This document shows positions 47,702 through 61,300 of a DNA stretch of 64,000 bases, piece by piece (position 1 is the stretch's first letter; each line of letters opens with the position of its first letter). Below the pieces are notes generated by a model. That model was not told the origin of the DNA. It saw only the letters and a program-made list of their open reading frames with translations, and did not search any database. The DNA comes from Chlamydoabsidia padenii (lineage: Eukaryota > Mucoromycota > Mucoromycetes > Mucorales > Cunninghamellaceae): the NCBI GenBank assembly GCA_025330725.1, contig JAIWND010000017.1, positions 669,322 to 733,321 of the forward strand, written 5' to 3'. The translations under genes and the position numbers were made by a program.

Positions 47702-48457
47702 GCTCATTTGATTTTATCTATTATAAACAAAGTGCTTACAAATCATGTTGTTTATTGTTTACCAATTATTGAATAAGAGGAACAACGTCTGCACATTAAA
47801 GCGCCGACATTCATGCATAAAAAAGAAAAAAACAAAGTACTGTCCCTTCTAAAACAGGTCTATTCTCCATTTCAATATAATATTATAAAGACTTTAATAC
47901 AAATAAAATGGTCAAGTAGGAATGTTTTACAAAGGGAGGAATAGAAGTAGAGGGATCATGATCAAGTTCTGGGCGAAAGTCGGGATTTGAAACCATACGA
48001 CCACCTTTTTTTCTTTTTTTTTTTTTTTTGCGGGGGAGGGTATCTGTCACACTAAAATAAGTTTTCCTTCATTCAAATCAAGAAGAATCAATGTCTATTT
48101 AAAAAGTCCAAACATAGTTTTGAAGATGATCGAGTGATTGTGTCTGATTGGTTGACTGCCCATGAAAAAAAGGTTAGTAGGCGATTAGTCATTTCCCACT
48201 TGATAGGTTCCTGAGTTGTGTAACATCCAACTTGATCACTTTTCTGTCAAAAGAAAAGATGGCAATAAAAAAAAAAGCGAGGTGAAAAAAAAAAAAAGTC
48301 AGATGTGTTTGCTTGATGCCGGCCACACAAGATCGGCGAGGTTGAGGGGGAGGGGTCAGTGAAATTTAAACCCAGCGTGTGATGTTGTTTTCAACCGCCT
48401 TCATTTTTCTCTCCCTTTTTTTTTTTTTTTTTTCCTTCTTCCTTTACAATTTTAATC
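47702..48457. promoter_or_regulatory. Intergenic, chitinase to lumazine synthase
   Basis: This is 756 bp. It holds ATTAAAGCGCCGACATTCATGCAT at about 47795-47818 (a composite of both recurrent boxes), GTCGGGATTTGAAACC at about 47979-47994, and a weak TTTAAACCCAGCG 90 bp before the next start. No gene is seen. Confidence 0.5.
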
Positions 48458-49111
48458 ATGGCTCAAAAAACTTTTGAAAAAGGTGTATCTGCTCCTCATT
48501 TAGAACTCGATGGCTCTGGACTTCGTATTGCTATTGTCCGCACTCGGTGGAACCACACTCTAGTTGAAAACCTTTACAACTGCGTGTTTGAAACTTTGAC
48601 AAAGAAATATGGTGTCTTGCCCGAAAACATTGTATCTGTAAGTAGTTGAACGAAAAGATGGCTAGTATTGTGTATTGAACAAAGTGCCTTCTTTTATATA
48701 TTTATTGATTAGGATACTGTGTCTGGTTCTTACGAATTACCCATGGCTGCCAAACAATTAATCGATCTCTCCAAAACCCAAGCATCGGAAACTGCCAGCG
48801 ACCTGTTGGGCTCACCTGCACCTCAAAAGAAGACATCGGGCAAGAAGACAGGACCTTTTGATGCTGTGATCTGTATTGGTATTGTTATCAAGGGTGGAAC
48901 TGCTCATTTTGAATACATTTGTGATGCTGTGACTCATGGTATTATGCGCGTGCAATTGGATACTGGTGTCCCTGTCATGTTTGGTGTCTTGACTTGTTAT
49001 AACGACGAACAAGCTATTGCTCGCTCAAGCACTGAAGAAGGTTTCCATCATGCTGAAGAATGGGCCGCTGGTGCTGTGGAACAAAGCCTGCGAAAACATC
49101 GTGTCCTCTAA
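48458..49111 (+). CDS. RIB4: 6,7-dimethyl-8-ribityllumazine synthase
   Basis: Two exons (48458-48637, 48713-49111) give 192 aa. The enzyme condenses 5-amino-6-ribitylaminouracil with dihydroxybutanone phosphate, the penultimate step of riboflavin synthesis. Seen: [19 protein letters not shown] (substrate-binding Trp/Phe region), [54 protein letters not shown], and [18 protein letters not shown]. An insert of about 25 residues ([20 protein letters not shown]) sits between the two conserved blocks; related fungal enzymes also carry an insert here (family knowledge). Confidence 0.97.
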
Positions 49112-49392
49112 TCGATGCTTTTTAGTGTAGCATATATATATCTATATATACATATAACATAGTTACATAGTAAAATGACTTTATAATAAAACCATACATT
49201 ATCAACACCCAATTAATGACACAATGTGGTTTTTATTTTTACTTTTTATTTTTAATTTATGACAATAAGACTTTTTTAATGACTATTATTTGTTTTACTT
49301 CATATAACTATGTTGATGAAGGTGTGTATAAAGGATTGATTTGATAAAGACACAATATAAAAAGGGGGAAGCTAAACTAAAATACATCTAAT

Positions 49393-51165
<1,773 letters not shown>

Positions 51166-52368
51166 TTTGTCTAAAAGAGAAAGAGAAGGGAAGAAAAAAA
51201 AAAAAAAAAAAAAAAAGGAACAAACACCGACTTGAAAAAAAACAGAACCACGGTGTGGAGAGGAAAAACCAGTCATTTAAAATCCCGCAGCATGCCTATA
51301 CCTACTCTAAAGAGAATTTTCCCCACTTCCTTCTCTTTGGTCTTTTACTTCCGCCAACCTCGAATGAAACCCTGCACAATCAACACATTCCTCCTCGATT
51401 ATTAAATGGCTTCTCTATGAAAACGTACCAGGTATGTACAAGGCCCAGAAATAAAAGGGGTTGGAAACAATTCTGGCCGTTATGGCTGTGCGTCAACTCT
51501 TGAAAGGGTTACCCATTCGATATGTATAAAAGGTAAAACAAACTAGGTCATTCCAAACCTACTCTATGTACTCACCAGTCTCAAACTTTTTTATAATCAT
51601 AACGATACATTTCAATCCGACTCCTTGTCATCCGACTCGGTAATATCTACGATGCATTGCTGGTGACAAGACTTTGTACATGGTAGGTCCTCTGTGATTA
51701 GGTTATCCCATCTCTTGTCAGATTTTTAAAAAAGATGCCAGCGTAGTCTACAAATGAATGCTACTCACCCCGTAATTCTGGTAAAATAGTCAATAGTTTA
51801 TAGTTATAGATTGATCTGTTTGGTGTGTATTGAATTTATAATAAAACATAATCTAATGTTGGTTTAAATATCGTCTTCCTCTTTGCGGTGTATAATTTGA
51901 AACGCCGCAATTCATGCATCTCACCTCCCTAGCATACACTCTCTGATGTGACCAATTTCGATTAAAAGAACATCCCTTCATCCCTCTTCTATCTCTCTCT
52001 CTCTCTGTCTCTCCCCTTCCCTCAACTGATGGTGCCAGAAGAATCCCGATGTGGGCCACTCCCTTTTGCATGAACATGTCCCAAAAATGGATTGGTTTCT
52101 CTTACAAGCGCAAGATTTACTTTCCTCAGTCCCCATCCAAACTGGTAGATATGTTCTATGATAGAATACATTTAGGGAGATTATATGATAAGTATGTTGA
52201 AGTTTATAGTTCAAGGGGTCGGAGTAATACGGAAGTCTAGATAGTAACATGTCAAAAATAGGAGAACCATCGCCTTTGTGGGCGTTAACATGTTTTGCCA
52301 CACTATAATTTTCTGTGTATAAAAGTAGAATACATTTCTCTTGTGATTTTTACAACATAATAAACATC
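51166..52368. promoter_or_regulatory. Divergent intergenic, ATP2 / cysteine-rich peptide
   Basis: This is 1.2 kb. It holds a poly-A run at about 51195-51217, the ATP2-side box TTTAAAATCCCGC at about 51276-51288, and a composite TTTGAAACGCCGC plus ATTCATGCA at about 51897-51919. Short open frames around 51255 and 52000 show no splice-supported extension. No gene is called. Confidence 0.5.
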
Positions 52369-52735
52369 ATGCGCTTGTCTTTTGTTGCCACTTATCTTGT
52401 AGCCTTGTCAATCACCGTTTTGGCTGTCCCTGAAATTGAGCATGATCGATCAGAAGTTGACATGAAAGGTAATGGTTAACTAACTGTTTTCTATGTATAT
52501 ACAGTATCATCAAACTCACTCCTCTCTCTCTTTTTATTTTTTATTTTTATTGTGTTATATTAATGTAGATTGCAAGTTCTTCACAAAGGTGAGCTGTTTG
52601 CGTGATTGTCCTCGAGGCTATGTCGGGGTTCATCTAGATTTATGCTCTGCTGGTGAGGATGAACATGAATGCTGTGCTGTGCGATGTTGTCGTTCTCGCC
52701 ATGAAGACGGTCATGAAGGTGGGCATAATGCATAA
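52369..52735 (+). CDS. Small secreted eight-cysteine peptide
   Basis: Two exons (52369-52468 and 52569-52735) give 88 aa. The first exon encodes a signal peptide (MRLSFVATYLVALSITVLAV) and an acidic propeptide-like stretch (PEIEHDRSEVDMK). The second encodes the mature core with eight cysteines in the order C-x6-C-x3-C-x11-C, then a CC pair and a second CC pair, and a His/Gly-rich tail (RHEDGHEGGHNA). The intron falls between leader and core, a common arrangement in defensin-like and effector-type peptides. I recognise no family; antimicrobial, metal-binding or signalling roles are all possible. Confidence 0.72.
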
Positions 52736-52910
52736 TCCTACCGACCTTACACAGACATACAAATATTGTTCCCGAAGATTCAATCATTTAAATATTATCC
52801 CCCTTCCATAGAATCATCATCATCCCAATACAATAAAAAAAAAAGTCATTGTGTCTTTATTTGATTAAATACCCACATCTAAATCTTTGCTATTCTATAC
52901 TAAATGTCTA

Positions 52911-53785
52911 CTATCCATATCGAATACCGCCATAGAGACCCACCAAAAAGGTCGACTTGAATTGTAGATTGTGCGTCAAAAAACCCACGAATCCATTCCA
53001 TTTGGAGCGCACCGATTTGACTGTCACCTTGCCATCCTTGTCCACCCCCAGTTGTCGATTGTAATTACCTTCCAGTCGATCCCAACGAATGATGATGAAT
53101 CCCTTGAGTGATAGATACTAAAGATATAAAAAAAGTAGATGAGTTTCTGTGTAAGTGCGTGTAGGGAGAAACATACCTGTAAAAAGATAAAGCTTGCCCC
53201 CACCATCAAAGCAAATAATTTGCCTACTTTCTTGATAAGGTAGCCAGTACAAAAGCCTAAAAAGACACCAAAGGACAATTCACCTTTGCGTACCAATGTT
53301 TGCTTGGCATCGATATCCTTCAATTGATGACTTACATAGTCAGAGTTATCGGCAGTCAAAGCTACACAGCAAGTCGTAAATAGACAAAACAAAAGAAGAA
53401 GAAGAAGGAATGAGCAAGTGAATTGTTATCATCTTTATCGTTAGTCTTACCTTGACAGTAGACGGGTTGTTTGGTCCATAAGCCGGTACTCATAGTACCA
53501 GTTACAGCGGCGACAATACCAACTAGTTTTGTTGAGCCAGTCCAGGAGATTTGCGTTGGGGTTGAAAACGTTTGCCGTTTAAGATTGTTCGTTCCTATTG
53601 CGGTGTAAGACCTGGTAAAGACTAATTCGAGTGAGGTTTACCAAACTAATTAGTACAGATGAATTACACGAAGCTTTTAACAATCGTGAGTTACCTGTTG
53701 TTTCCATGGGATTGATCAACGTACGTTTACAGGCATGTTGAGCAGCAGAAGGTAGATACGTTATTAGTCGGGTAGTGCGAAGCAT
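52911..53785 (-). CDS. FUN14-domain mitochondrial membrane protein
   Basis: Four exons (53785-53695, 53621-53451, 53361-53177, 53117-52911) give 217 aa. The N-terminus is basic and lacks acid residues (MLRTTRLITYLPSAAQHACK), consistent with mitochondrial targeting. Hydrophobic segments include KLVGIVAAVTGTM, then the FUN14 core GELSFGVFLGFCTGYLIKKV followed by GKLFALMVGASFIFLQYLSL, and the C-terminal GFVGFLTHNLQFKSTFLVGL followed by GGIRYG. FUN14 proteins lie in the outer mitochondrial membrane; animal FUNDC1 is a mitophagy receptor, but no clear LC3-interacting motif is seen here, so a mitophagy role is not claimed. A GTCGGGAATTGAAAT box lies about 75 bp upstream. Confidence 0.88.
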
Positions 53786-54409
53786 TCTTTAAAAAAAAAT
53801 GGGAGAGAAAGGAAGGGTCGGTGAGATTTTTTGGGAAAAAAAGATAAATCAAATTGTCGGGAATTGAAATAATGGGTAACCCCGGTTAAATCATTAATGC
53901 AACATGGGCAGAGGAGAAAGAAACACGATAATTGCTGGTCTTTGGCAGTAGAAAGTATACTTGCCATTACTTGCTTTGGTTGTGATCAAGATGGACTCCC
54001 ATTTGTGCGGGAATGCCTTTTGCATTGTTCAATTGGCAGGCGGGAATTGAAAATTTGAAACAGGAACATATAATTGTCGTCATTGTATGTAACCTCCCTA
54101 ATAAACCGCATACAAGTGAAAACCAGCAAGTAGAGAATAAATAGGCAAAATGATATCATTTAGGCATATATAAAAACAAACAGATTGAATATCATTCAGA
54201 AAATCTTATAGGGGGGAATACGAAGAGTCAGTGAAGGAGGCAAAAGTGATGTATGAACATGGTCTACTGGTAATCGCCGATCGAAAACTTTTTTAAATCA
54301 GATCGGGCGAATTTCAAGACATCCTTGTCATTATATATAAGACTTGTTTTTTTTTTCTTTCTTCTCTCTCCCCCCTTTACACCTATTCATAAGACCTCAT
54401 AGATACCAT
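53786..54409. promoter_or_regulatory. Divergent promoter FUN14 / SMYD
   Basis: This is 624 bp with two recurrent-type boxes: GTCGGGAATTGAAAT at about 53856-53870 and GGCGGGAATTGAAAATTTGAA at about 54039-54059. Both carry AATT in place of ATTT. No gene is seen. Confidence 0.55.
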
Positions 54410-56407
54410 ATGGTTCAAGCAATCGAAACATCAACGCCTCAGGGGCAAAGCGGACTTGAAAAATCAATTGAACAATCATGCAACATCAGTGCTCCAAACG
54501 ACAGCACCACAGCAAGCAAGAAAAAGAAAAAAAAGACCAAGAAATCATTACCTATTCCCGAGATCAATGAGTATTATGCAGAAGCCATGAAGCGCTATCC
54601 TGTCTCCTTGCGCACAAGTAAAGCCAAAGGGAGACACGCCGTTGCCTCGCAACCACTCGAGGAAGGCACCACCGTCTGCCTAGAAAAAGCTACAGGGTTT
54701 GTTGTGCGATCGGATTATATGGATCAGCAATGTCATATCTGCCTGGACGACCTTGTCACCAAGATGGCTTGCTCCGACTGTAAGATGATTTATTATTGCT
54801 CTCAGGCTTGTGTTGAAAAGGATACCTCCCATCATCGAGTATGTTCTCTCTTGGCCCAGGTGCCTGCTATTGGCCGATCCACAGATGTGGACCCTGATCT
54901 ATTACGTTTAATCATCTATTTACTGGCAAAGAGACAGGAAGAAAAGGATGGTCAAGTGTCGGTCGATGATGATGATTTGCATTCTACTCCATACTGGTGT
55001 GTGGATGATTTGTTAAGCCACAAAGAAAATGCATCACCCGCATTCATTAAAGTAATCTCAGATGCAGGTAATCCCCCCCCCCTTTTTTTTTTCTTCAAAA
55101 TAAGACAGAAAACAGAAAATATCGTCTTGGCTTACTTTTGAATCTATTTATATCATAGCTCAGCGACTTATGTTAGAAGACCCTGAACTGTTTGAGTCTG
55201 TATCAGTGGATGATGTTGTCACTCTCGCATGCAAGTAAGTCAGGGGTGGGAATGGATGTGAAAAAGAAAATTGAAGGTTTTACAAGATAGTTCGATTCTG
55301 GTTGGCTGATTTATTTTTTTTCAAACCCCGACAGGATAAACTCTAACGCACATGGTCTTGGGGACAATCACGCAAGAAATACAGATGTGGCCCTGGGTTT
55401 ATTCCCTTTGGGTGCATTGTTTTTCAATCATTCATGCAATCCAAACGCCGCATTCATTGGATTAAACAAAGGACAACTAGCCTTTCGTACCATCCGACCA
55501 GTGCAACCAGACGAGGAAATTGTTGTCAGTTATATCGATTTGTATGCTTCTCGTGATGAACGGCGACAGGTAGGAAAAAAAAAAAAGGTCGGTACTTGAA
55601 AATTAGGTTGTTCCTAATTTAACTCTTTCATGGAACATGTAGAATCTTCTCGAAACTAAACATTTTTGGTGCAAGTGTAAAAGATGTGCATCACCGATGG
55701 ATGCCTCTGTGGATCGATTTTTGCATGGTGTTGTATGTACGGCGTGCGCTCAAGATGTTTACGTGATTCCCCCGTCTTCGATCGAAGATATTTCTCGAGG
55801 ACAGACCAAGTTATATTCCACCAAAGATGATGAAGTGTGGCCCTGTGCTAACTGTAAGAGCGTGGCCACTGCCAAGACAATAAGAGAAACCATCAAAGAA
55901 GCCCAGGTGAAATACATGGAGGGAATCAAGTGTATTCGCAAGGAAAGAAACTATCGCCGTGCTCGAAAAGAGTTTGAGCCTCTGGTGTATTTTGGCAATC
56001 AGAAAAAATCAAAACCAACTCCGCTTACCCCTGGAGAATTACATCCTCAAGATGCCATCCGATTCAATGCTTCTATCCCTCTCATGAATTGTCTCCGGTA
56101 CGAAAATGATCTAAAGTGTGCGGTGGACGTTAACAAGATGATCCTGGATTTCATGGATCAACAAGCAAAACAACATTTACCTGAAAATACATCAGAGGCA
56201 GCTGATTTTTGGCAAAATCTTGGTGAATTGTGCGATTCGATGGCCAAGGAATATCGCCAAGCAGATCGTTTACCTCTGGAAAACAAGTGGAAGAAGGATG
56301 CCCGAGAGGCCTATGCTCAGGCCGCTAAGATCAGATCTATCGTTTTTGGTCCTGAACATCCAAAAACAATAATTGTTAAAAAGTATGTTAATCCATCAAC
56401 AGAATAG
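54410..56407 (+). CDS. SMYD-type SET and MYND domain protein
   Basis: Four exons (54410-55067, 55159-55234, 55335-55569, 55643-56407) give 577 aa. A lysine run (KKKKKKTKKS) comes first, then the split SET domain: SKAKGRHAVASQPLEEGTTV, interrupted by the MYND zinc finger CHICLDDLVTKMACSDCKMI followed by YYCSQACVEKDTSHHRVC, and resumed after the introns with GLFPLGALFFNHSCNPNAAF and EEIVVSYIDLYASRDERRQ. The post-SET cysteines read FWCKCKRCASP, and a helical TPR-like C-terminus follows. SMYD proteins are SAM-dependent lysine methyltransferases of histone and non-histone targets; NHSCNPN is intact, so activity is plausible. An upstream in-frame ATG at 54344 would add a hydrophobic leader through the T-rich UTR and is not preferred. 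Confidence 0.93.
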
Positions 56408-56584
56408 AGGTGGGGTTGCTTTCAATAAACTTGATAGACGAGAGTTAGATTAACTTTTACTATTATACCGGTTAATGGCATATGCACAGTAACTGCCGAG
56501 ATTTTAAAACAAAAGTCTATTCATGCGCAAAGTCATTTTCAAACACCGATGTTTTCTTTCACCGTAGAAAAAAAAACCCGAAAT

Positions 56585-56860
56585 CTTGAGGGACTTCCCC
56601 TAAAATTTGAATTCTTACCCAATTTTTGAAGTGTTCACCCTAAAGTTTGGGCTGACCTCAGAAGTTGGAGGGAATCCCTCAAAAATTCGGGTACCTAAAA
56701 GAAAAATAAAGTAAAATAAAATAAAAAATCATGCATAGCACAAATGTTTGAGGGATTCCCCCAAGAATTTGAATGTCGATCCAAATATTTGAGTGAATCT
56801 TTCTAAGATTCATGTATGGTCTAAGAATTTGAAGGATTCTCTTTATATATTGGGTAAACC
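56585..56860. repeat. Degenerate minisatellite
   Basis: A loosely repeated phrase, TTGAGGGATTCCCCCAAAAATT, recurs with variation at about 56586, 56665, 56748, 56788 and 56830, usually followed by TTTGAAT or TTCGGG. Copies are imperfect and unevenly spaced. There is no coding potential. Confidence 0.5.
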
Positions 56861-57340
56861 AAATTTTAAAAGGGAACCTTCCTACAATGACCCCACGCAA
56901 AGACAAAAAAAAAACCCCTTTGGAGGCGACATTTATAATATAATTTAAAAATACATGATCTAATTATACACCACCCAATACATAACCGTCGTCTTCCATA
57001 GCAATCCACCCTTTCCAGAAAAAGTAACGCCTGTTGATTCTATTATTCACAAGACGCCCAACTTGTTTATATATGTATTGTACGTCCATAAGTGTTATTA
57101 TCGTGTTGTTGTTAGTGGTGTTGATATAATACATGTGGTTTTTGGTTGATTTTCTTACATGGGTATATACGCTTGTTATTGCATACACATTGTTGCTTAT
57201 TTGGACAAATGAGTCCACTTTGCCGAAGGTTATTTCTGACGCACTATTTCAATGAATTTCGAGTGTTTATATTAGCACTAATTGATCCCATTCGGCTTTT
57301 TTTTTTTATGAAAAAAAAAAAAAAAAAAAAAAAAAAAGCC

Positions 57341-57940
57341 AGGTTAAAACAATCTTGAGGCTATACTGCTCCATACAAGGTACTTGGTGTAATGCCCATA
57401 TGTAAATTTCGTTGGAAATAGGCTAAGGAATGAACATGACCACTTTTGTCATTAGTATCACTTGTTCATTGAGACAATAGAGCTGCCTTGAGATTCCAGG
57501 CAAGAGTAAGCGGGTTTTGAAATAAGTTTTGTCTTGTGTGTCAATTTTCATTCTGCAACTTTTTTTTTTTTACAAAAGTCAGGGTAAAACAATCTTGAGG
57601 GTATACTTCTCCATACAGTGGACTTGGTATATTGGCCACTATGTAAAGTTTGTTGGAAATAGGCTATAATGTCTACATCGCCACTTTAATCATTAGCATC
57701 ACTTGTCCATTAAGGCAGTAGAGCCTTTCCAAATCTTAGTAGAGGCAGGCGGGATCTGAAAAGTACAAAAAGGAACCAGACTTCTTTTTTTTTTTTTCTT
57801 GCAAAGAACAGGTAAAAGTCATCGCAAGTCTGAACTGACCGACACAAGGGTCTTGGTACATTGGCCATTATGTAAAGTTTGTTGGAAATAGGCTATAATG
57901 TCCACATGGCCACTTTAATCATTAGCATCCGTTGACAATT
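57341..57940. repeat. Three tandem copies of a ~235 bp unit
   Basis: Copies begin at 57341, 57581 and 57809 (AGG.TAAAA), giving periods of about 240 and 228 bp. Shared landmarks include AATCTTGAGG, CTCCATACA, ACTTGGT, TATGTAAA, GTTGGAAATAGGCTA (at 57411, 57652 and 57881), CCACTTT.ATCATTAG and a poly-T end. Copies 1 and 2 each carry a recurrent promoter-like box (AGCGGGTTTTGAAAT at about 57509, GGCGGGATCTGAAAA at about 57748). The third copy loses similarity after about 57935. This is either a decayed satellite or tandem non-coding RNA units. Confidence 0.75.
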
Positions 57941-58304
57941 GCGCGAGTAGTGCTCTTCCGTGCGCACTTTTCGTGCGCCTAGCATTTCCCCAGCAGGGAC
58001 CTTTTTTGTTCTAGTAGTATATAATCTTGATAGTCATAGAGGGGTGATGTACATATAGTTTATTATTGGGCAAGTCAATGAAGTACATAAAAACAAATTT
58101 TATTAGTGTTAAGATAATCTAATATGATGCTACTATTCTAATTTTATTTTGTAATAAAACGGACATAAGACTATCCAGCTTGTTAAAAGAATCAACATGT
58201 GTATTTAAGAAGTGGATGGTAATGGGCATCAGCATTTATACATTTTGGATGTTCAAACAAATACTTTATTTCAATAACCAACACATCGACAAAAGTCATA
58301 CCAA

Positions 58305-61300
58305 TTACAAGTTGATACCGATATCTTCACGCATAAATGCATCAGAAGAGGGTTCTCTACCAAGGAATTCCTTCAGCATATCCATTCCATCACTATGTAA
58401 AAGCAAATGATAAAGACAGTTAAAGAAGATACGGATCATTTAATTGTATATTATGTACTTACACGCTGCTGCCTTTTTCCAAAATGGATTTGCGGTATGC
58501 ATAACCAGTTTCGCCAGAGAGAGGGTTCTTTTCAAACTTGCTGAAGAACATATCGCTAGAGAAGACCTTTGACCACATGTAGCCATAGTAACCCGCATCA
58601 TATCCACCCATCAAGTGGCTATACCAGTAATAAAAGAATTCACGTTAACCACATAGTGTTAATTATTGATCACTTTTTACAGTTGTCCACTTACCCAAAT
58701 GAAGCTTGACCACAGCTTCCCTATGATTCAAACCGATCGCATAATACAAAAGGGTTAGTGTACTTCTGATAATCATTAACTTTGTCTACTTTGTCTTACC
58801 TCGGGGGCATCCACCAACGAGATTTCTTTGCGGAGGTCGTTATACACCTTGGTGCTGTCCAAATGTTCATCTACGGATTTTCAATTACAAAATGAAAAAG
58901 TAAGTATCAGGGTTCACTTTTTTTTTCAGCTAGTTACCTTCGGAAGTGTGAATAGTCATATCAAAGATACCAAAGAAGAGTTGACGCAAGTTCATCACAG
59001 CGGCATTCACGTTTTTAGCCTTGATAATACGATCGATCATTTCATCAGAGATAGGTTGACCGGTTTCAAAATGAGAAGACAGGATTTTGAGAGATTCGGG
59101 ATCATAGCACCAGTTTTCCAACATCTATTGAATAAAATGAGAATGTAGGTGAGTTAGTTTTTTACAAGGATGACCATTTTAATAGTTTTACCTGAGAAGG
59201 AGCTTCCACAAAGTCACCTTCCACAGAAGTACCGTGGAATCTAGCGTATTTAGTACGACTGCAAAGGTGATGCATAACATGACCCTATATAAAAGTTAAA
59301 GTCAGTCAGTATATAATATATTACCAATCAATGCTTGTCGATCACCAGTTGATTGTTACCTACCAGTTCATGGAAAAGAGTAACGACTTCTTCATGCTTC
59401 AAGAGAGATGGCTTGGTTTGAGTTCTAAATACATTTAATAGTGGTCGAGTGTAAGTAGATAAGTTTTTATACGAGTGATAAACTTACGGTTTGGTGAAGT
59501 TGGCAACCATTGCAGCAATTGGAGGTACACGTTCACCATTGGTGTCCAGATAAGAGGGATGAAGAGGGAAGCATGCAGCATGGGGATCTAGACAATAGTA
59601 ATGATAATAATGTAAGACAAAAAAAAAGTTTACCGTTTTTTATATAAAGATCAAAGTATAAACTTACATTTAGAGTCCCGAGGGAAAAGATCCAAATACA
59701 TGTAGCCAGAGAAATGTTTGTCTTCGGCGTTATCCCAGCATTCATACAATTGCACATCAGGATGCCACACCACCGCCTTGGAAGAAGGCACCTTGACGAA
59801 TTTCAATCCAAGCACCTTTTCGTAGATATCAAGCATTTCTTTAAAGATGTTAATCAAAATGAGGTGAGTATTTCCATTTCTATCCAAAGTATCCAAAGAA
59901 GCATCATCATACTTACTAGCAATAGTTGTTTCCAAGCTAAAGTACTTCTTGATTTCTTCTTGATCCACCGAGTATTCGCTTTCAAGAAGGATGCGTTCAT
60001 AATAGCTAGTGTCCCAAGGGTTGAATGTCCCGTCAAATGATTCACCACGTTCTTCTTTTTCTTTCTATAAAAGAGGCCCAGTAAGTTATTCATCACCAAT
60101 GTTCATTTATAATCAAAAAGAGTGAATACAACTTACCTTTTTGATGTCCTTCATAGTTTCGATTTCCTTAATACCAGCACCGTGTAACTTGACCTTGAGA
60201 TCGTCCAAGAACTAGAAATCAAAAGATAATTCAAAACCATTTTTTAGTCAAAGCATAGTATTTTTTTTTCCCCAGAGAATGATGTTACCTTGTTCACCAA
60301 TTTGACATCCTTTGCCATCTTGACTTCGAGCACATAAGCAGCATGAGATTCATATCCCAGAATCTATAAGTTATTAACGAAGTTAGCATCTATATCCTCA
60401 CATTCTACCTTTTTATACCTTTGCACATTTGCGGCGAAGATTGAGGGCCTAATATAAATAAATAAAACAGTAAGTTGAGTACGCCATATAAGATGATAAG
60501 TCATACTTCCTTGTTACTTACTTCTTCCAATAGGACGATGTTTTCCCGATTACGAGATTCAAAAGCGGTCAAATGGGCCTTCCTAGTGTTTTCATTCTTG
60601 CACAATTTGAGAACTATAAAAGCAAAGAGGTTTCTATTAGTAACAGTTGACGATACCTACCATTGATTCTTTTGTTTCCTTACCAGGGCGGACATCTAAT
60701 GTGGCACAGAATTCATAAAAAGTTAGTTGGGAGAATGAGGGACAATATTATCCTTTGCAATGAGTACCTGGATATCTAAATTCAATAAAAAAAAAATGAT
60801 TAGCTGCATGTAAACGATGGTGTTGTTTTTGATCAAAATCCTAATGGTATATTCTTTTCAGCTTACTTCATGGTCAGGATGTACTTGGTGACACCATCTT
60901 CTTCTTCCGTTTTCAATCCACCAATGAAATCATCATCCATGCCTTCCAATTCTTCCTATATAAAAGTAAGGTGTTAGCGATATCATGTGGTATCCTGTTG
61001 TTATTTCCTTTACCTTGGTAAACTTGATCGCTATATATCAATGTATATACAAAGTGTTAGATGATAATGGTGAGTAGAAGTTAATCAAGCAGTCATTCCC
61101 CCCTTTTTCACTTACTGCTATCTTCACGACTCCAGTTTTGCATGTATTCAATACACACTTCGCTAAGACGTTTACGCAAATCGGTCAGTTCATTGCGTTG
61201 TTCTTCAGGTAGATGCAAACCAGAGCGACGGAATCCACGAGCTGTCTTTAGAAGCATACGGGCATCTTCATGGTCCAAAGAATTCAAGTCGGTACGGTCA

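Larger units (their letters stand above)
56408..58304. other. Repeat-rich intergenic, 1.9 kb
   Basis: The longest gene-free stretch in the window, between convergent genes. From left to right: a 3' UTR, a degenerate minisatellite (56585-56860), an AT-rich part, a poly-A run (57311-57337), a three-copy tandem repeat of about 235 bp (57341-57940), and the 3' UTR of the M3 peptidase gene. No protein gene is supported. Confidence 0.65.

Noticed and set aside
54344..54409. Upstream ATG giving a hydrophobic leader for the SMYD protein
   Set aside because: The extra residues come from a T/C-rich 5' UTR (Phe/Ser/Leu/Pro); SMYD proteins are nuclear or cytosolic and the next ATG fits better.
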